A stretch of 64,000 nt of DNA from Tiliqua scincoides (GCF_035046505.1 NC_089822.1:87279659-87343658), one strand, 5' to 3'. Counted from the stretch's first letter, positions 24,191 through 36,469 are shown. Numbers and translations are program-made. The notes: generated from the sequence alone by a model not told the origin.

Positions 24191-24519
24191 CCAGTTGAAA
24201 TACAGCACCTTTGGGGAAAGAAAACATTGCACTGGTGCACTAGGCACAATCTCCAAGGTGCTTCAGAACATCTGGCCAGTACAGGCATTGACAAGATAAT
24301 AGTTCAACAACTGCAACAAGTTGCACTACTAGGGACACTGACCATTATACGGTGATATCTCACAGTTCTTAAACTCTTGGGTAGAGTTCAAAGTCATGAG
24401 CAACCAAAAATTCCAGTCCAAACATCTGGTGAGCTGTGATACCACTGATAATAATAATAATACACTCTACCAAGACCAGTCCTCATAAATTTTTGGTTGA
24501 AAAGTGGTATGAAACATTA

Positions 24520-25053
24520 AGAGCGCAACCCTGAGGCGCCCATGGGCCGGCACAAGTCCCTTGCGCCGACCCAGGAGGGTTGCAAATGTGCCATAAGGTA
24601 CATTTGCGTCTCCTAAGGAGGAAGCCAGGCCGGTGCTCAGAGGTGCAGTGGCCTACAGAGGCTAACACAAGCATCTGCGCTGGTTTCCTCAGCTTGACTT
24701 GTGTCGGCCCACCTGAGACTCTGGGGTAGGTGGGGAAGAGGCGGGAGAGAGGCATTCTAGGGTGGGGGAGGGCAGGTGGTGGGCAGCCCCAGGGGCAGGT
24801 GGAGGGGGGAAACAGGAGACAGGGCTCGTTCCCAGGGAGTTTGGAGTGGCATGAAGTCACTTAGCTCTCCTCGGACTTGTGCCACCTTGTGGCGCAAGTC
24901 CGAGGAGACCCATTGGGGCAAAGGTGCCTTACCCGAGGTAAGGGGAAAATTTCCTCTTGCCTCTGGCTGAGCTGCCTTGGGCCCCTATCCTGCATTGGAT
25001 ACAGCAAAAGCCTCTTGGCTTGCCTGTTCCAGTGCAGATTAGGATTGCACCCT
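24520..25053. mobile_element. Larger MITE related to the PIF-like family
   Basis: Left end 'gagcgcaaccctgaggcgcc' and right end 'gcagattaggattgcaccct' are a degraded inverted repeat matching the terminus of 20202-20401. An internal inverted pair, 'cggacttgtgccaccttgtg' against 'gtggcgcaagtccgagg', lies near 24872-24906. The duplication cannot be fixed. Confidence 0.5.
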
Positions 25054-25149
25054 TAGTGGTATAATATTAGTTATTATAAACAATTATTATAGGATAGTAA
25101 TTATAAACTAATATTAATATTAGTGGCATAAAATATAAAAAAGTGGTAT

Positions 25150-25265
25150 AAATTAATACAGGCTTCCTCCCATATCAACAGGCGTTCCGTTCAGCCCTCC
25201 CCTCCCCTCCCCTCCCCAGGTAGGGAAAACGTGGATATGGGGGAATGCTATGTAAAGCATTGAAC
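25150..25265 (+). mobile_element. Tigger-like fragment (possible)
   Basis: 'cttcctcccatatcaacagg' followed by 'cgttccgttc' and later 'aaaacgtggatatgggggaa' resembles the ends of Tigger/MER2-type elements ('cctcgttattc..., ggttccgttcc'). It is short and weak. Confidence 0.3.
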
Positions 25266-25569
25266 AACATGCCCACCATGCCCATGACCCTTTTTTTTCC
25301 TGTATTTTCTTTTCTTTGCTTTTCTTGCTTAACAAAGAATGTAACAAGATGGCAGGCACAGAACCAAGGGGGGGCCATGGGTGCGTGACCCTCCAAACTG
25401 TTGTGTCAGCAGGGAGGGGTGCCCACTGGGATGGGGAGAGAAGTCGGGTGCTAAGGGAGCAACCACTGAGCAGGGTGAGAGGGCAGAGTCAGAACGGGAG
25501 CCCAGGTCTACCTGGTAGGTAGATCTGGACTCTGTATTGGAATCGCGGAAGATCTGGCGAGGAGGTAGA

Positions 25570-25971
25570 TGTGGTGTCAGCAGTGGCCCCTTTAAGGGTA
25601 AGGCCTGGGCATCCAGCTGAGTGTGCTGCACAGCTGCAGCCACTTGAAGGCAATAGGGCCCTCAGGGATATAAGGAGCACATGAGGCAGGAAGGGGGTGT
25701 GGGTTGTACAGGAGACTGACTGACTTGGCTTATTGACGGTGCGACTAAAGGACTGCTGGTGTGTGGTGTGTGGCTGCTGTGCCCAAGACCTGCTGAGGAC
25801 CAAGGGTCTGCTGTAGTGGTGGGAGGCTGCTGGCAGGAGAGAGGACCTCTGCAGGTTGAACAGGCCAGCTACCCTGGAGGTGGGGTCCAGCAGGACTGCA
25901 GGGCAGAACCAGGGTCATTTGTTGGGGGAAAGAAGGGGAGCTAATTTGCTTAAAGTGGGCATAATTCTCCA
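25570..25971 (+). mobile_element. LTR-like repeat, copy 1 (fossil)
   Basis: About 400 bp starting tgtggtgtcagcagtggccc, with a TATA-like 'gggatataagg' about 100 bp in. It matches 52977-53492 over most of its length in the same orientation. The layout suggests a solitary LTR of an endogenous retrovirus or LTR retrotransposon, but no coding parts are present and no clear target duplication is seen. An old, broken fossil; family not assigned. Confidence 0.4.
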
Positions 25972-26228
25972 GGCAGAGCTTGGCCTTGGAATCTGGCAAA
26001 AAGGACTCCAAGTCTGAATGGGAGCCCAGGTCAACCTGCCCAGCAAACCTCAGCCACAGAGGCTGAAGTTCAACTGGGAGCCCAGGTTTACCCGTCTGGT
26101 TGATCTGGACTCTGGAGTTAAGGTAGTGCTTATGGCCTCCTCCCTACCCCCCCCCCCCACAAACACTGGATCTACTCTTGCATGTTGGCAGGGAGCCTTC
26201 ATGCTAGAAGGAGGAAGCTAACCTAATG

Positions 26229-26264
26229 TTAACAGGAAGCAGGACAGTTCCTGCTTCCTGTTAA
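26229..26264. repeat. Perfect 16-bp hairpin
   Basis: Arms ttaacaggaagcagga (26229-26244) and tcctgcttcctgttaa (26249-26264) are exact reverse complements with a 4-base loop, cagt. The hairpin sits just before a short tandem repeat. Confidence 0.85.
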
Positions 26265-26269
26265 TGTTC

Positions 26270-26332
26270 TGCCTGTGTCCTTCTAGTGTCCTTCTAGTGT
26301 ACAGCCTTCTAGTGTACAGCCTTCTAGGCTGC
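26270..26332. repeat. Short minisatellite
   Basis: The phrase 'ccttctagtgt' recurs four times with spacers 'acag' or none, making a local tandem array of period about 11-16 bp. No gene overlaps it. Confidence 0.8.
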
Positions 26333-26654
26333 CTGCATGTTGCGTTCCTGTGCACACCTGCATGTGTCTCAGCCTGTAGTCTGAGGCTCTCTTCCTTCCT
26401 TATTTTATAAATCTCTCTCCCTCTGCCCACCTCCATCTGGAGGAGCTGCCTGAGCTGGCAGCTCTCTTTTCAGAATGTTCCTTGTTCTAACATTGGCTCC
26501 AGCAAATCCCACAAGGACATTTAAGGTTTTGACAGCAGAGTCAGGGGAATACATTTGCATAACAATCCTCAGTTATGCCTTACAATTTGGCTTCCGTGTG
26601 TTCATCATGGTCATGGTGGGCCTGCAGTCTGAGCCTGCCCCCCCCACCTATGTG

Positions 26655-26868
26655 CCCACCTGTAGTGGTTTGGAAGTTGGACTTAGACCTGAAAGATCCA
26701 GGTTCAAATCTCCACTCAGCCATGAAGCTTCCTGGGTGACCTTGGACCAGTCACTATCTCTCAGTCTCACTTATCTCACAGGGTTGTTGTGAAAGCAAAA
26801 GGAGGGGATTAACTATGTACACCACCCTGAGCTCTTTGGAGGAAGGGCGGTGTTTTAAGAATACGTAT
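26655..26868 (+). repeat. MIR-like squamate tRNA SINE, nearly full length
   Basis: The head 'tagtggtttggaagttgg' and B-box-like 'ggttcaaatctccactcagc' are followed by 'tgggtgaccttggaccagtc', 'ctcacagggttgttgtgaa' and the 3' part 'caccctgagctctttggagg'. This is the standard layout of the MIR-type SINE common in squamates. Confidence 0.85.
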
Positions 26869-26869
26869 G

Positions 26870-28640
26870 TGAAAATAAAGCATTGGTTTCCTCCTCCATG
26901 CTTAATCCCATTCATACCACAATGGCTGAGCATATCCTTCAGTCTTCAGAGTGGCCTTCCACACCATCTGAGCTCTCGAATTGAAAATTCCATCTTCTTG
27001 GTCCCACTTCTGGGTTAAAACCATGCATAATTTAGCCTGCAGGCTGTTTGCCGTGCCTCACAAATGCATCCAATTGTCTTTAAACCAATATGTTTGCCTG
27101 CTAGCAGTTTCAAGGAGAGGATTTCAGAATTCTGAACCTGTAAATTCAGCTGATCCTTCTAAGAGTAGGAGAGAATGAAAAGCTGTTTCCATTGGCCTGC
27201 TTGACCCATTTGAATGTGGGTTCTGCTAGCCTCCTGGAGCTTTTCCTTTTGAAAAACAATGGTGTGAAATAAAGACTTGTCCGACTCAATATAATTCAAT
27301 AATAAACAAACAATAGACATGTCTTAATAACGTATTTGTAGCCAAGAGCTGGCATTTCAGATATGACCTAATGAGTACTTTGAAATGGTTACAGATATGT
27401 ACTTTTGGCTCCCTTTTAAAAATGCCTTCCCCCAACACATCCAAAGATTGAATGGTAGCGCTTGATAGCTGCCTCGCACTGATTGGTCTCAACCAATACA
27501 CTAATCTTCCTTTTCAGCACAGAAGCCGCATGCAAAGGCACTGACACAAAATTAATAGCTAAATTAGTTTTTTAAGATTAGATAATAGTAAGAGAGCAGC
27601 CTCAGCCAGTCAGTCAGTTCCCTGACTTGGGACCCAGAGGCTCAGAAATTCATTAAAAGCTCCCCACAGGGTAGGCTTTTAATGGTTCTGAATAAGAAAA
27701 CTTTTAATATAAACTCCTCCCTTGGGACTATATCATTTCCATGTTTATGCCAGAAAACCCTATTGTGGTTGCTTCAAGTCAGTCATTTTTTTTACAGAGC
27801 TTTTTCAAACATCTTCCTTTGGGAGTCTTGCTTACAGGAGCAAATATCCTTGTAGTTACTTTTGCCCCAAGCTTTCAGGCTTAGACATCTGGGTGAGGAT
27901 CTTCTAGTTTCATCAGCTTGCTTTTGACTGTCAGCCACCAAAATCAGAAATGAGAAGCACTGATCCACAGAGTCGATGACACCAAACCATTGAATCTGTG
28001 GAAAAATGCCCATTCTTCAAATACCATTTCAGCTCTGAGAATTCAGGAAGCCTTCTGAGATACAACTGGGTAGAACTGCCCATTACAAATAATGCAACTC
28101 AGGTATGTGCCGAATAGCACCACCATGGAGTATTCAGAATGCCAAAAGCTATGAAGTCTTTAAGCAATGGTCACTTAAGCAATGGTCAGTTCCCAAACTG
28201 TGGGTCAGAAAAATTGGACACTGGCTGAAGTACAATTCTCATTTAAACCTGGAGTATACATGCTCTGCCTGCAAACCAGAGCACAGAAGAGATTTTTTCA
28301 CCACAAGGCATTCTGGGGTGCCACACGGCTGCCACTCTATGTTGTCTGGACAACAATGAATGTCCCTACTGACAGGTTTCTCGGAACATATCCCCTTCAT
28401 TAAGTGGTGCACACCTCCACTGCCACTGAAAAACAGCAACCACTTAAGGTCTCTGGGGCAGCCAGCCAGCCAGGCTAGGGCAGGATATGAGCTAACTAAC
28501 ACATGCCATATTAACAGAAAAGGACACTGTAGGATTTTGTCAACATATTATAATAAATTAAAATTAAGAAATTATTTGCAGCTTGTTAGACTCTGAAATT
28601 CATCTTTGTAAAAACAAAGAAAAAAAAATCTTGGGCGCAT
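26870..28640. other. Intergenic DNA with candidate conserved stretch
   Basis: No exon was identified. 27000-27720 is listed separately. A duplicated 'ttaagcaatggtca' occurs at about 28157-28186, followed by a hAT-like end 'gttcccaaactgtgggtc'. Confidence 0.5.
27000..27720. promoter_or_regulatory. Candidate conserved non-coding region
   Basis: A 700-bp repeat-free interval with AT-rich transcription-factor-like words ('aattaatagctaaattagt', 'ttagataatagt', 'aataataaacaaacaatag') and no coding potential. Composition-only call. Confidence 0.3.
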
Positions 28641-28780
28641 AGCTGTGGCAGTGGGGCACATGCTGCATCTTGCAGCTGGGGGCAGTCATGGAGGCCTCCT
28701 CAAGCTAAGGCAATGTTTGTTCCCTTACCTAGGAGCTGCCTTATGTCCGTGCTGGAAAGTTGGGTTAGGATTGTGGCCTA
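28640..28780. mobile_element. Truncated PIF-like MITE
   Basis: Matches the right two-thirds of 20202-20401 and 51192-51370 ('ggcacatgctgcatcttgca', 'gaggcctcctcaag', 'tttgttcccttacc', 'gctggaaagttgggttagg'). The left terminus is missing. Confidence 0.7.
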
Positions 28781-28782
28781 AC

Positions 28783-29321
28783 AGCCCAATCCTGAGCTCC
28801 CGTGGCGCGCAGTTTCAGTGGCACCAAAAATGGCTGCCACCACATCCTGCGCACCTCGGGCTACTGAAGACGACACCTCGTCCCCTTCTCCTGGGTAAGG
28901 GAAGTAGCCCCGCAATGGGGCTACTCAATTCACTGCCAACCAAAAGGTCAGCGGTGAGGTAAAAGCGTTTGTGCAAGGCACCGAGCCCCATGCGAATGCA
29001 CAGGATCTGGTGGAGCAGAGCTCCACCAGACCCGCCTGCCTGCCCGCTTCCTCCCCCTTGGCATGCCTCCTCCCCACCCTCTTCCTGCCCTCCGCCTGCC
29101 TCCCCCCTTCCCAGAATGCCTCCTCCCTGCCCCTGCTTACCTTACCATGTCTCCATGGTCCATGCGACTGCTGAGCAGCGGAGGCTGGGTGCCCAGCACT
29201 AGCCCAGCACTGGGCTAGCATGGGCGCTCGTCCAGCAGTAAGCCTTTCAAACATGCCTTATGGCACATTTGCAACAGTCTGCACTGGCGGTAAGCCAGTG
29301 TGTCGAGCTCAGGATTGGGCT
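28783..29321. mobile_element. MITE with AGCCCAATCCTGAGCT termini
   Basis: Left end agcccaatcctgagctcc and right end gagctcaggattgggct are nearly perfect inverted termini. The interior is GC-rich and carries spurious open frames. Related to 23173-23343. Confidence 0.7.
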
Positions 29322-30616
29322 CTTCGTCTCTGTCGAGAGCCCCACAGAAGGATGAAGTGCATGCAGGATGCACCTTTCTCAGCCCTCATGAGAGAAAGGG
29401 AAGCAGAGGCCTAACCCTCAGGAACCTGCTGGGCCATGGCAACAACTGCCTAGAACTGAGCTATTTATTTGACTGAGGACAGCAATATAACAATTATATA
29501 TTTATAGTGAGGGAAAAAAACCCAACTGGAATAAAAAGGGGCTTTCAACCTCCCAGAGACATATACAACTAATTCTACCTCAGGTGATATTAAACTATCT
29601 GAAATTGCCTTCCAATTTCATTTCCCAATACATGTGTCCCACTATTTAATTTTTTTTTTTTAAGATGGAATGGTTAAAGTTGTCCAAAGAAATATTCCAG
29701 CATTCCAACATTTAATGACACCTAGATATTAACACAACTCCTTTCCAGAACATTTGTGAAACCATTGTACTAGGTCAATTAAAAACAAATTACAGTGGTT
29801 TTCCCTGGTCAAATAGTTTCATCAGAAGGTTAGGACTTAACAATAGCTGGGCATTTTTGGGTCACTAACATCACCTCCTAAAACATCCTCAGCTACTGGT
29901 TTGGTGGTGTTGTTTTCAGTTACAAATCTCACCCGGGGCTGCCTACCTTGTGAGACAGGAACATATCTCCTATAATTAGCTCAAGGTTATGAACTACAGA
30001 GTAACTCAACACCTCACCATCTCATGTGTTGTTCATTTGTGTGCACAGGGGACAATGAGAGTTTCTAAATCCAATAGGGAAGAGATTTTCATACAGCAGA
30101 GGATAACTAGCACCATCATGTCTTGCCTGTGCTGTGAGCTTTCCAGGGCTATCTGGCTGGCTACTGTGAGAAAGAGATTCCATTGCATATCTAAGTAAGA
30201 CTGAGAAAGAAAGACCAATGTCTGGAAACCCTGTAGTCAGTCCATGTACAGGACAGTCCATGTATCTTGACCTAGATTGACTAAGTCCTCTTCAGACTCT
30301 GCATTCAGGTACAGATGTCAATATTGTTGCCATTGTCCTCCCTCTCCAAACATGCAGTCTCTCTTGGCTCCACCTGGGTTCCTTAGCAGACATTCCTGAA
30401 GGCCAATCAAGGCTTCCCTTGTGAGGTATCACTGCTCCTTCTAATCAAGAACTTGCTAAATAAGGGCCATTTACTGGAATGGAAGGCTGCAGTGTCAGCT
30501 GAGCTCAGCAGACACAAGCAGGTCCCTCAGTCAGCATGGAGGCTGTTTGTGACCCTTATGGCACGTTAGCAACCCTCGTGGGCCAGCAAAAGTCCCAAGG
30601 GTGCCTCAGGATTGCA

Positions 30617-30663
<47 letters not shown>

Positions 30664-31160
30664 TCCCTAAGCCTTACTAGATCATTTCATTCGATCATAA
30701 ATAAGGGACCTCATCTTCAGTTGAGTCAAACTGCAGTGCAGGATTCATCTATGGGTTTGTGTTTGGTGGTCACTCAATCTTAGCTGTGACCTTGAACTTA
30801 ATTAATAATGTGCCTCTTATGATGAGTTTGCATGGATAGAGGTCCTATATACTGTTGAGACACCTCCCTGGGTGTACCAAATTTGGCACCTTGTCCCCAC
30901 ACATTGGTGTAGCAACTGACTGCCCTGTTTTAGTGGACACGTTAGAATTTATTCAGCTGTATAATGTGGATAGATTGCTTGGAATGTTGAGGACAACCAC
31001 ATGCCCACTGGATATTTGCCTATCCTGAGCTGCATTACATCCATCCAGGAGTCTCTAACTAAGATGCACTATTTATGAGGGTCTGCCCTGCCTCTTCTCT
31101 GACTTATATCTGCTTTGGAGCAACTGTTATGCTCTTCCTCTCCTGTCTGCCATTGCAGAG
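29322..31160. other. Intergenic DNA, no gene recognised
   Basis: No exon is supported. Near 30540-30615 the phrase 'ttatggcacgttagcaaccc' ending 'ctcaggattgcac' resembles the right end of the MITE family at 28783, directly followed by the microsatellite at 30617. Confidence 0.5.
30617..30665. repeat. (CTTT)n microsatellite
   Basis: About 12 uninterrupted ctttc-type tetranucleotide repeats. Confidence 0.97.
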
Positions 31161-31162
31161 TA

Positions 31163-31386
31163 CTGTGATTTTCAACCTTTCTAATCTCACGGCACACTGC
31201 AAAGGCCCTAAAGTTGTCAAGACACACCGTCAATATTTTGACAATTGACAAGGCACACCATGCTGGTGGGGTTCACATTCCCAAGTGGCCCTACTAATAA
31301 ATGACCCTTCCCCAAACTCCCACAGCACACCTGCAGACCATTTGCAGCACACCAATGTTCTGTGGTACAGTGGTTGACAATTGCTG
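31163..31386 (-). mobile_element. hAT-like element (CAGTGATTTTCAACC family), copy 2
   Basis: Inverted relative to 22409. Starts ctgtgattttcaaccttt and ends ggttgacaattgctg, with 'cacaccatgctggtgggg' and 'ctaataaatgacccttcccc' internally. Confidence 0.8.
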
Positions 31387-31759
31387 GTCTAGTATAATAA
31401 TAGCTGAGAGGGACTCTGCCTTATATGGTCAGAACTAAACAGCTGCCTCTTAAGTGGGGGGGGGGGAGAAAAGGCAATATTACTTATTTTTTGGATGATC
31501 AATTTATACCCCACACTTCAGCATAAAAACACTTGCAAGGTGGTTTACAAGTGAAAACCAACAGGCAGCAGACCAAACTTCCACCCACCTAGCAGCTTCT
31601 TTGCATGAGGAACTCTAATGCTGTCCTGTCCCAACTACCGACCTGTCCAACCTGCAGCAACCTCTGCACAGTTGGCAGCACTTTTCTAGAGACCAAAAAC
31701 CCCATGCTGTGTGCATTTGTGTTTTTGTTTGTTTCCTGTCTTACCTCATGTGGGACAAT

Positions 31760-32160
31760 TACAGGTGGAGCCTCGTTATTCACAAGGGTTCCATTCCTGG
31801 AACCCACACGAATACCAAATTTTGCGTAAAACCAAGTCACGCGACATTTGGGGTCCACCAAGCTCCGAACACGACCAGAGCCTTGCTCTGGTCACATCTG
31901 GAGCTGTTCTGAGGCCCATGGGGGCCGCACACAGCCTCCACAGGGCTCAGTATGGCCTCCGGAGGTCCTAGAGAGGCACTCTGAACTCCAGAGGCCATTG
32001 CGAGGCTTGTGGAGGCTGGGTGAAGACTGCATGGGCCTCAGAAGAGCCTCTGGAGGCAACCGGAGCACAGGGCTCAGGTGGGGCCACGTTGAGCCAGATA
32101 CGTGGACAGAAATGCCACAGATTCATGAATCAGCTCAGGGTGCCTTCAGGATTGTGCCCT
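31760..32160 (+). mobile_element. Tigger/MER2-like transposon fragment
   Basis: 'ggagcctcgttattcacaag' and 'ggttccattcctggaaccca' are the classical terminus of this Tc1/mariner group. The rest, with 'cacgaataccaaattttgcg' and repeated 'ctccggaggtc/ctccagaggcc' words, is a decayed interior. Confidence 0.65.
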
Positions 32161-33276
32161 GTGTGGTTTCTGTAAGAGACTTTTTTGTTTTGTTTTTAAG
32201 GGAGCTATGGCAGAAGGAAAGCTGTTTCTTTTCCAAATTCTCAGGAATCCTATGTCCTTCACTTATAACCAACATTTAAAACCAAAAATCTAGTGGATTT
32301 ATTCCTTGCAATGTGTATGGCTCTTTTCTTTTTGATTTCAGCTCATACAGGTTTGTAAGATAATTATCCTGAGAGCAAAATAGCCAGAATATAAAGGAAT
32401 ACGCAAAACAACTTCCAGATCTTTTATTTTATTGGATGATAAATCCTACCCCCTGTGGCTGCTAGTGTAACTAGCATTGCACCGGCAGAGGCTGCTTTAC
32501 AGCAGTTGCAATAGCAACTTCTACCATTGTCTCTGACCCCTTAACCCAAGGAGACTTCCAGCAGCCAAAACTCCCCCACGGGATGTAGTGGAGGCCACAC
32601 AGGCACTACTTCATTGCCACAAGGGAATTTAAGAAGGATTGGGCTGATAATCTAAGAAACCATTTCAAGATGGCTGTTTACTCACCAGGCTGACATTTTC
32701 CAGATAGCTGTGGGTTTCCTCTATTTTGGTAGAACTATTCTAATTTGACTGTCTAATATTAATGACTATGCAATAAGTTTTTGAGAAGTAAGCCACACTG
32801 CCAACTGTTGAAAATGGGGACAGTGCTAGGGACGTCAACCTTGACAGTGCCTTTTATACCAACTGAAAAGCTATTCCATTAAAGACATAAATATTTTAGA
32901 CTGTTCTAAAAAGTTGCGGAACAAAAATAGGATTGCCCTTATCCCCCATTCTGTCTCTGATCTGAGCCGAGATCTAGCCAAAGTGATTTTGTTAAGGAGA
33001 TGATTGCATAGCTGGTTGAAAATAGGCCAACTACACATTGCTGGTTACTGTGCTTATGTTTAAAGTGCTTATATTAAAAGTGGTGTGGGGTCAATGTATT
33101 TGGCTTGCATCTTTTAAACTGCTGGGTATACAGTACTTATATCTGGGCAGCTGCCCCCTGCCATGTTCCAGTCAGCAGCAGTGCAACATGGCCATACAAC
33201 ATGGAACACAGCCTCAGGTCTGCTGCCTCTGCACAATTTTTGTTTTTATTTTTTTTAAAACAGCCCCTTATCGTGC
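32161..33276. other. Intergenic DNA, no gene recognised
   Basis: Nothing coding is supported. 32450-32650 may be an old MITE (ends 'ggattgggctgataa'). Confidence 0.45.
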
Positions 33277-33396
33277 TTCTTCAACTGTGGAAGCACAAGA
33301 CTTCTTGTTTGATTGAGAGGGATTGCACAAATGTCCCTTCATTCACACGGTCCCTGTAAATTAAACCAGAAGTTTTGCACTTCCACATTTGAAGAA
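33277..33396. repeat. 120-bp imperfect palindrome
   Basis: The left arm 'ttcttcaactgtggaagcac...ttgtttgatt' pairs with the right arm 'aattaaacc...cttccacatttgaagaa' over about 38 bp with few mismatches, around a roughly 44-bp centre. It is probably a small non-autonomous transposon or hairpin derivative. No target duplication is evident. Confidence 0.75.
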
Positions 33397-33774
33397 AGTG
33401 TGCAAAGAGCACGGTGTGGAGGGGATGATTCACTTTCCTTTCGCTTTTAGTGTGGATCAGTGTAGTCTGTACCCACGGTGGGCTGGGGGGAGGCAGTGTG
33501 GGGTTAGACCCAGGGTCTGCCAAATTTACTGCCCTTTCGCCTCTCCCAACAATCTGCTAAGTACGCAACTTGCACCAACTCGCCTAATGGATGGGCCGTT
33601 CCCTAATGGTTTTCAAACTCCATTCCTAGGAACTGGATTTCTCCTGGCATTTAGCGGTGGTTCCACCATAAGGAGATTCAGCAAAGTCATGGTGGACAGG
33701 AGACCTCAAAGTAAAGGAGTCATGTTACCAATCTTCCCCTGCAAAGTGCAACCACTGGAACATAGTAGACCAGC

Positions 33775-34000
33775 GGTTCCCAGACTTTTCTCCACCGCGA
33801 CACCCACCTCGTCCTCTATGGTGGATCATGACCTGCTGCTCAATGTTCTGCCACAAAGCGCTTTTGAGAGACCCCAGAGGTCTCTTCTGGGTTGGGCCAG
33901 ACCAACAATCCATTGGCCTCCACAGGCTCCAGAATGCCCTGCAGAAGTATCCAGAAGTGTCTTCCAGTCAAACCAGAAGTTGCATCTGCAGATTTGTTTA
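33775..34000. mobile_element. hAT-like left-end fragment
   Basis: Starts 'cagcggttcccagacttttc', a degraded copy of the cagtggttcccaaac terminus. No partner terminus was found. Confidence 0.45.
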
Positions 34001-34670
34001 TGATCCATCCATCATAAACCATAATCATTAAATACCTTGTAGTCAATTACATAAAAGTAAAAATAATTTTGACACTGTTGCACTTTAGCCAGAACAAAAG
34101 TGGTTACTTTTTTGTGTAATCTTGTCGCTATTATTACCAAACAGCTCTTTTATTTTGCCAGCTTGAGCAATTCACAAGGCCATCAAACAGCTGCAGGAGA
34201 AATCCACATTGCACTCACTCAGAAAGAGAACAGCAAATGCAGTTCTAGAGAATTCAACAGGAGATGGGCAAAACCAGATGCTACGTATTTCCAAAAAACT
34301 AGACAGTTTACCGAACTTGTCACACCCGATATCTCAGTGTGTTGAACTCTTCCTAAGTCCGAACTCCATTTGCATCTCCCTCATGAAGCAATTACCAAAA
34401 GTCACTTGGCAGGGGAAAATATAGTCACATCAATACTCTGGCAGGTCTGAACTAGATGAAACAGTGGCAGTCCCATCTGTGCGAAAATTGGGTTGTCACT
34501 ATTTTCCTTCAGCCTTGGAGAAGGTTGAGGAGATAGCATCGCATGGGCAGACAGATGAGGTGAGCCAAACCGTTTCCCACTCAACACTTTTGTCCCCAAA
34601 ATAGCTTCTCCCCAGTCATTTTTCCTCATGGAGTTTTGTGACAGGAGTTTAAAAAGAACACTGACTAGAG

Positions 34671-35271
34671 CAGTGGTTCCCAAACCGTGGGTTGGGACCC
34701 ACCAGTGGGTTGCAACCCAATTTTGGGTGGGTTGCAAAACTGACAAGCTGAAAGATGACAAGGAAAGTGTATTGAGACCTATGGAAACCAAAATGCAGCT
34801 GCGTGTGCATGTTTACTTGCAAGAAGGCAAAAGTGCCTCAGTCCATTTTGAAGGGCAGACCAAGGATAATGCAACGCCCCCAGAATGGTCACAATCTGAT
34901 GAATGTAGGCCCCAATAAATTCTCAAGACGGATATCCTTCCCACCACCAGCTGACAATGTACTGAGCACTATGGTAAGCGAAACTAAGTCACATGTGCAC
35001 ACTTACTCATGGGTAGGCAATTGTCCCTTGGCTCTTACTGAAGGCAAGATGAAGGGGAATGAACACAAGGCCACCAGAATGGTCCTGATCTGATGAACGT
35101 GGAGCTTAACAAACGTTCCAAAAGGCAGCCCCCTACCATAGTAAATAGGATAAAAACAGAGGCTTGAGTGACTGGTAAAGTGAAACTTTTTTCTAAGCCT
35201 TGTAAAACTAGGTTGCTCCTGACAATTGTTTTAAAAAGTGGGTCCTGGTCAAAAAAGTTTGGGAACCACTG
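34671..35271 (+). mobile_element. hAT-like element, complete ends, exact duplication
   Basis: 601 bp bounded by cagtggttcccaaaccgtgg and aagtttgggaaccactg. The exact 8-bp duplication gactagag lies at 34663-34670 and 35272-35279. The interior has no transposase. Confidence 0.92.
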
Positions 35272-35849
35272 GACTAGAGAGTAGGGAGTTTGGGGCGAAA
35301 AGAACTCCTGGACTAATGATTCAGTTCCTGTTCCTTTCCATTCATGCTATACTTTAAATTGCCCCCCCCACCTGCTTTACAGGGATTCAGCTCAACCAGA
35401 GGGAGGGGTTGTGCCACTGTAGGGTTTAATTGCACCCTAACTATTTGCTCAGACATGGCCCAGGCACATTTGAGAGACCAGAGCATTTGGAGTTGACAAA
35501 AAAAAAATGCAAATATAATTATCTGAAACACTTCAGAGAAACCAGTCAGATAAGAATAAGAAAACTGTGAACATGCTGGGGCAATATCATGGGACACATT
35601 AGCAGCCACTGAAATGTCCTGATTTTTTTTTTTTAATTTTCTCCAATCCACATTGGGTTTTCACGTTTCCATGTTGATGCAGTGAAAATCATTCATGGAT
35701 CAGTTCACAGCCCCATCCAAACTCAGATTTGAGCTGGCTGCAGGAAAGTACCTCAAAGTTCCATGGCCTCCCTAAGTGCTGCTTTTTTGCAATCTAAGAA
35801 CAAAATGCAATCTTACGCGTATTTTTTTAAGCAAAACAGTGGTGATCCT

Positions 35850-36205
35850 GGCCACTACGCCACACTGGGGCAAGCCTAGACGCGCCGCCCCTCACCTTAA
35901 AACATCACTTCCGGTTTTTCCAGAAGTGATACTTTAAGGCCCTTAGAAGGCGTTCTGAGGGCCTTAAAATGTCACTCCTGGTTTCCCCTGAAAAACTGGA
36001 AGTGACATTTTAAGGCCCTCAGAAGGCATTCTTAGAGGTGGGGAGGCCGTGTATGGCCTCTCCGGCCCTCAGAACACCTCTGGATGGGGAATCAGCAGGC
36101 ACAGGGCAGTACAGCTAGGAGGCACCCCCCCCCCCGCATTTCATGCCATCTGGGAGCATTTGCACCTGCAGACCCTCTCCCCAGGTACGCCATGTTATAA
36201 AACAA
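35850..36205. mobile_element. hAT-like element with internal hairpin repeats
   Basis: Starts 'cagtggtgatcctggccac' and ends near 'ccccaggtacgccatg'. The centre (35897-36070) repeats 'aagtgacattttaaggccct' and 'ctcagaaggc' in direct and inverted orientation three times, so it can fold extensively. A C run lies at 36126-36135. The target duplication is uncertain. Confidence 0.6.
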
Positions 36206-36469
36206 GTCCCCACTGAAACAATGTAGCTGTGTCCTTGATTATATTAAGCCAACCCATGTGATCTGGACAAGACAGACCACAAATTAGTAAACCACATTTT
36301 GAATATTTCAGATCTTCTAGGATGTTATCTGCTGTTCTCTCACTCCCCCTGCAATCTGACACTGATGCAACCCACACCACCTCACCTAATCAATGGGCTT
36401 CTCCTACTGTAAATCCAAGTGGGAGAAAAGCAGTAGGCAATAGATAAAAAGAGGCGAGTGGGGTTAAGC

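Noticed and set aside
33389-34003. 204-codon plus-strand frame
   Set aside because: Runs across a palindrome edge and a hAT-end fragment, with no recognisable domain.
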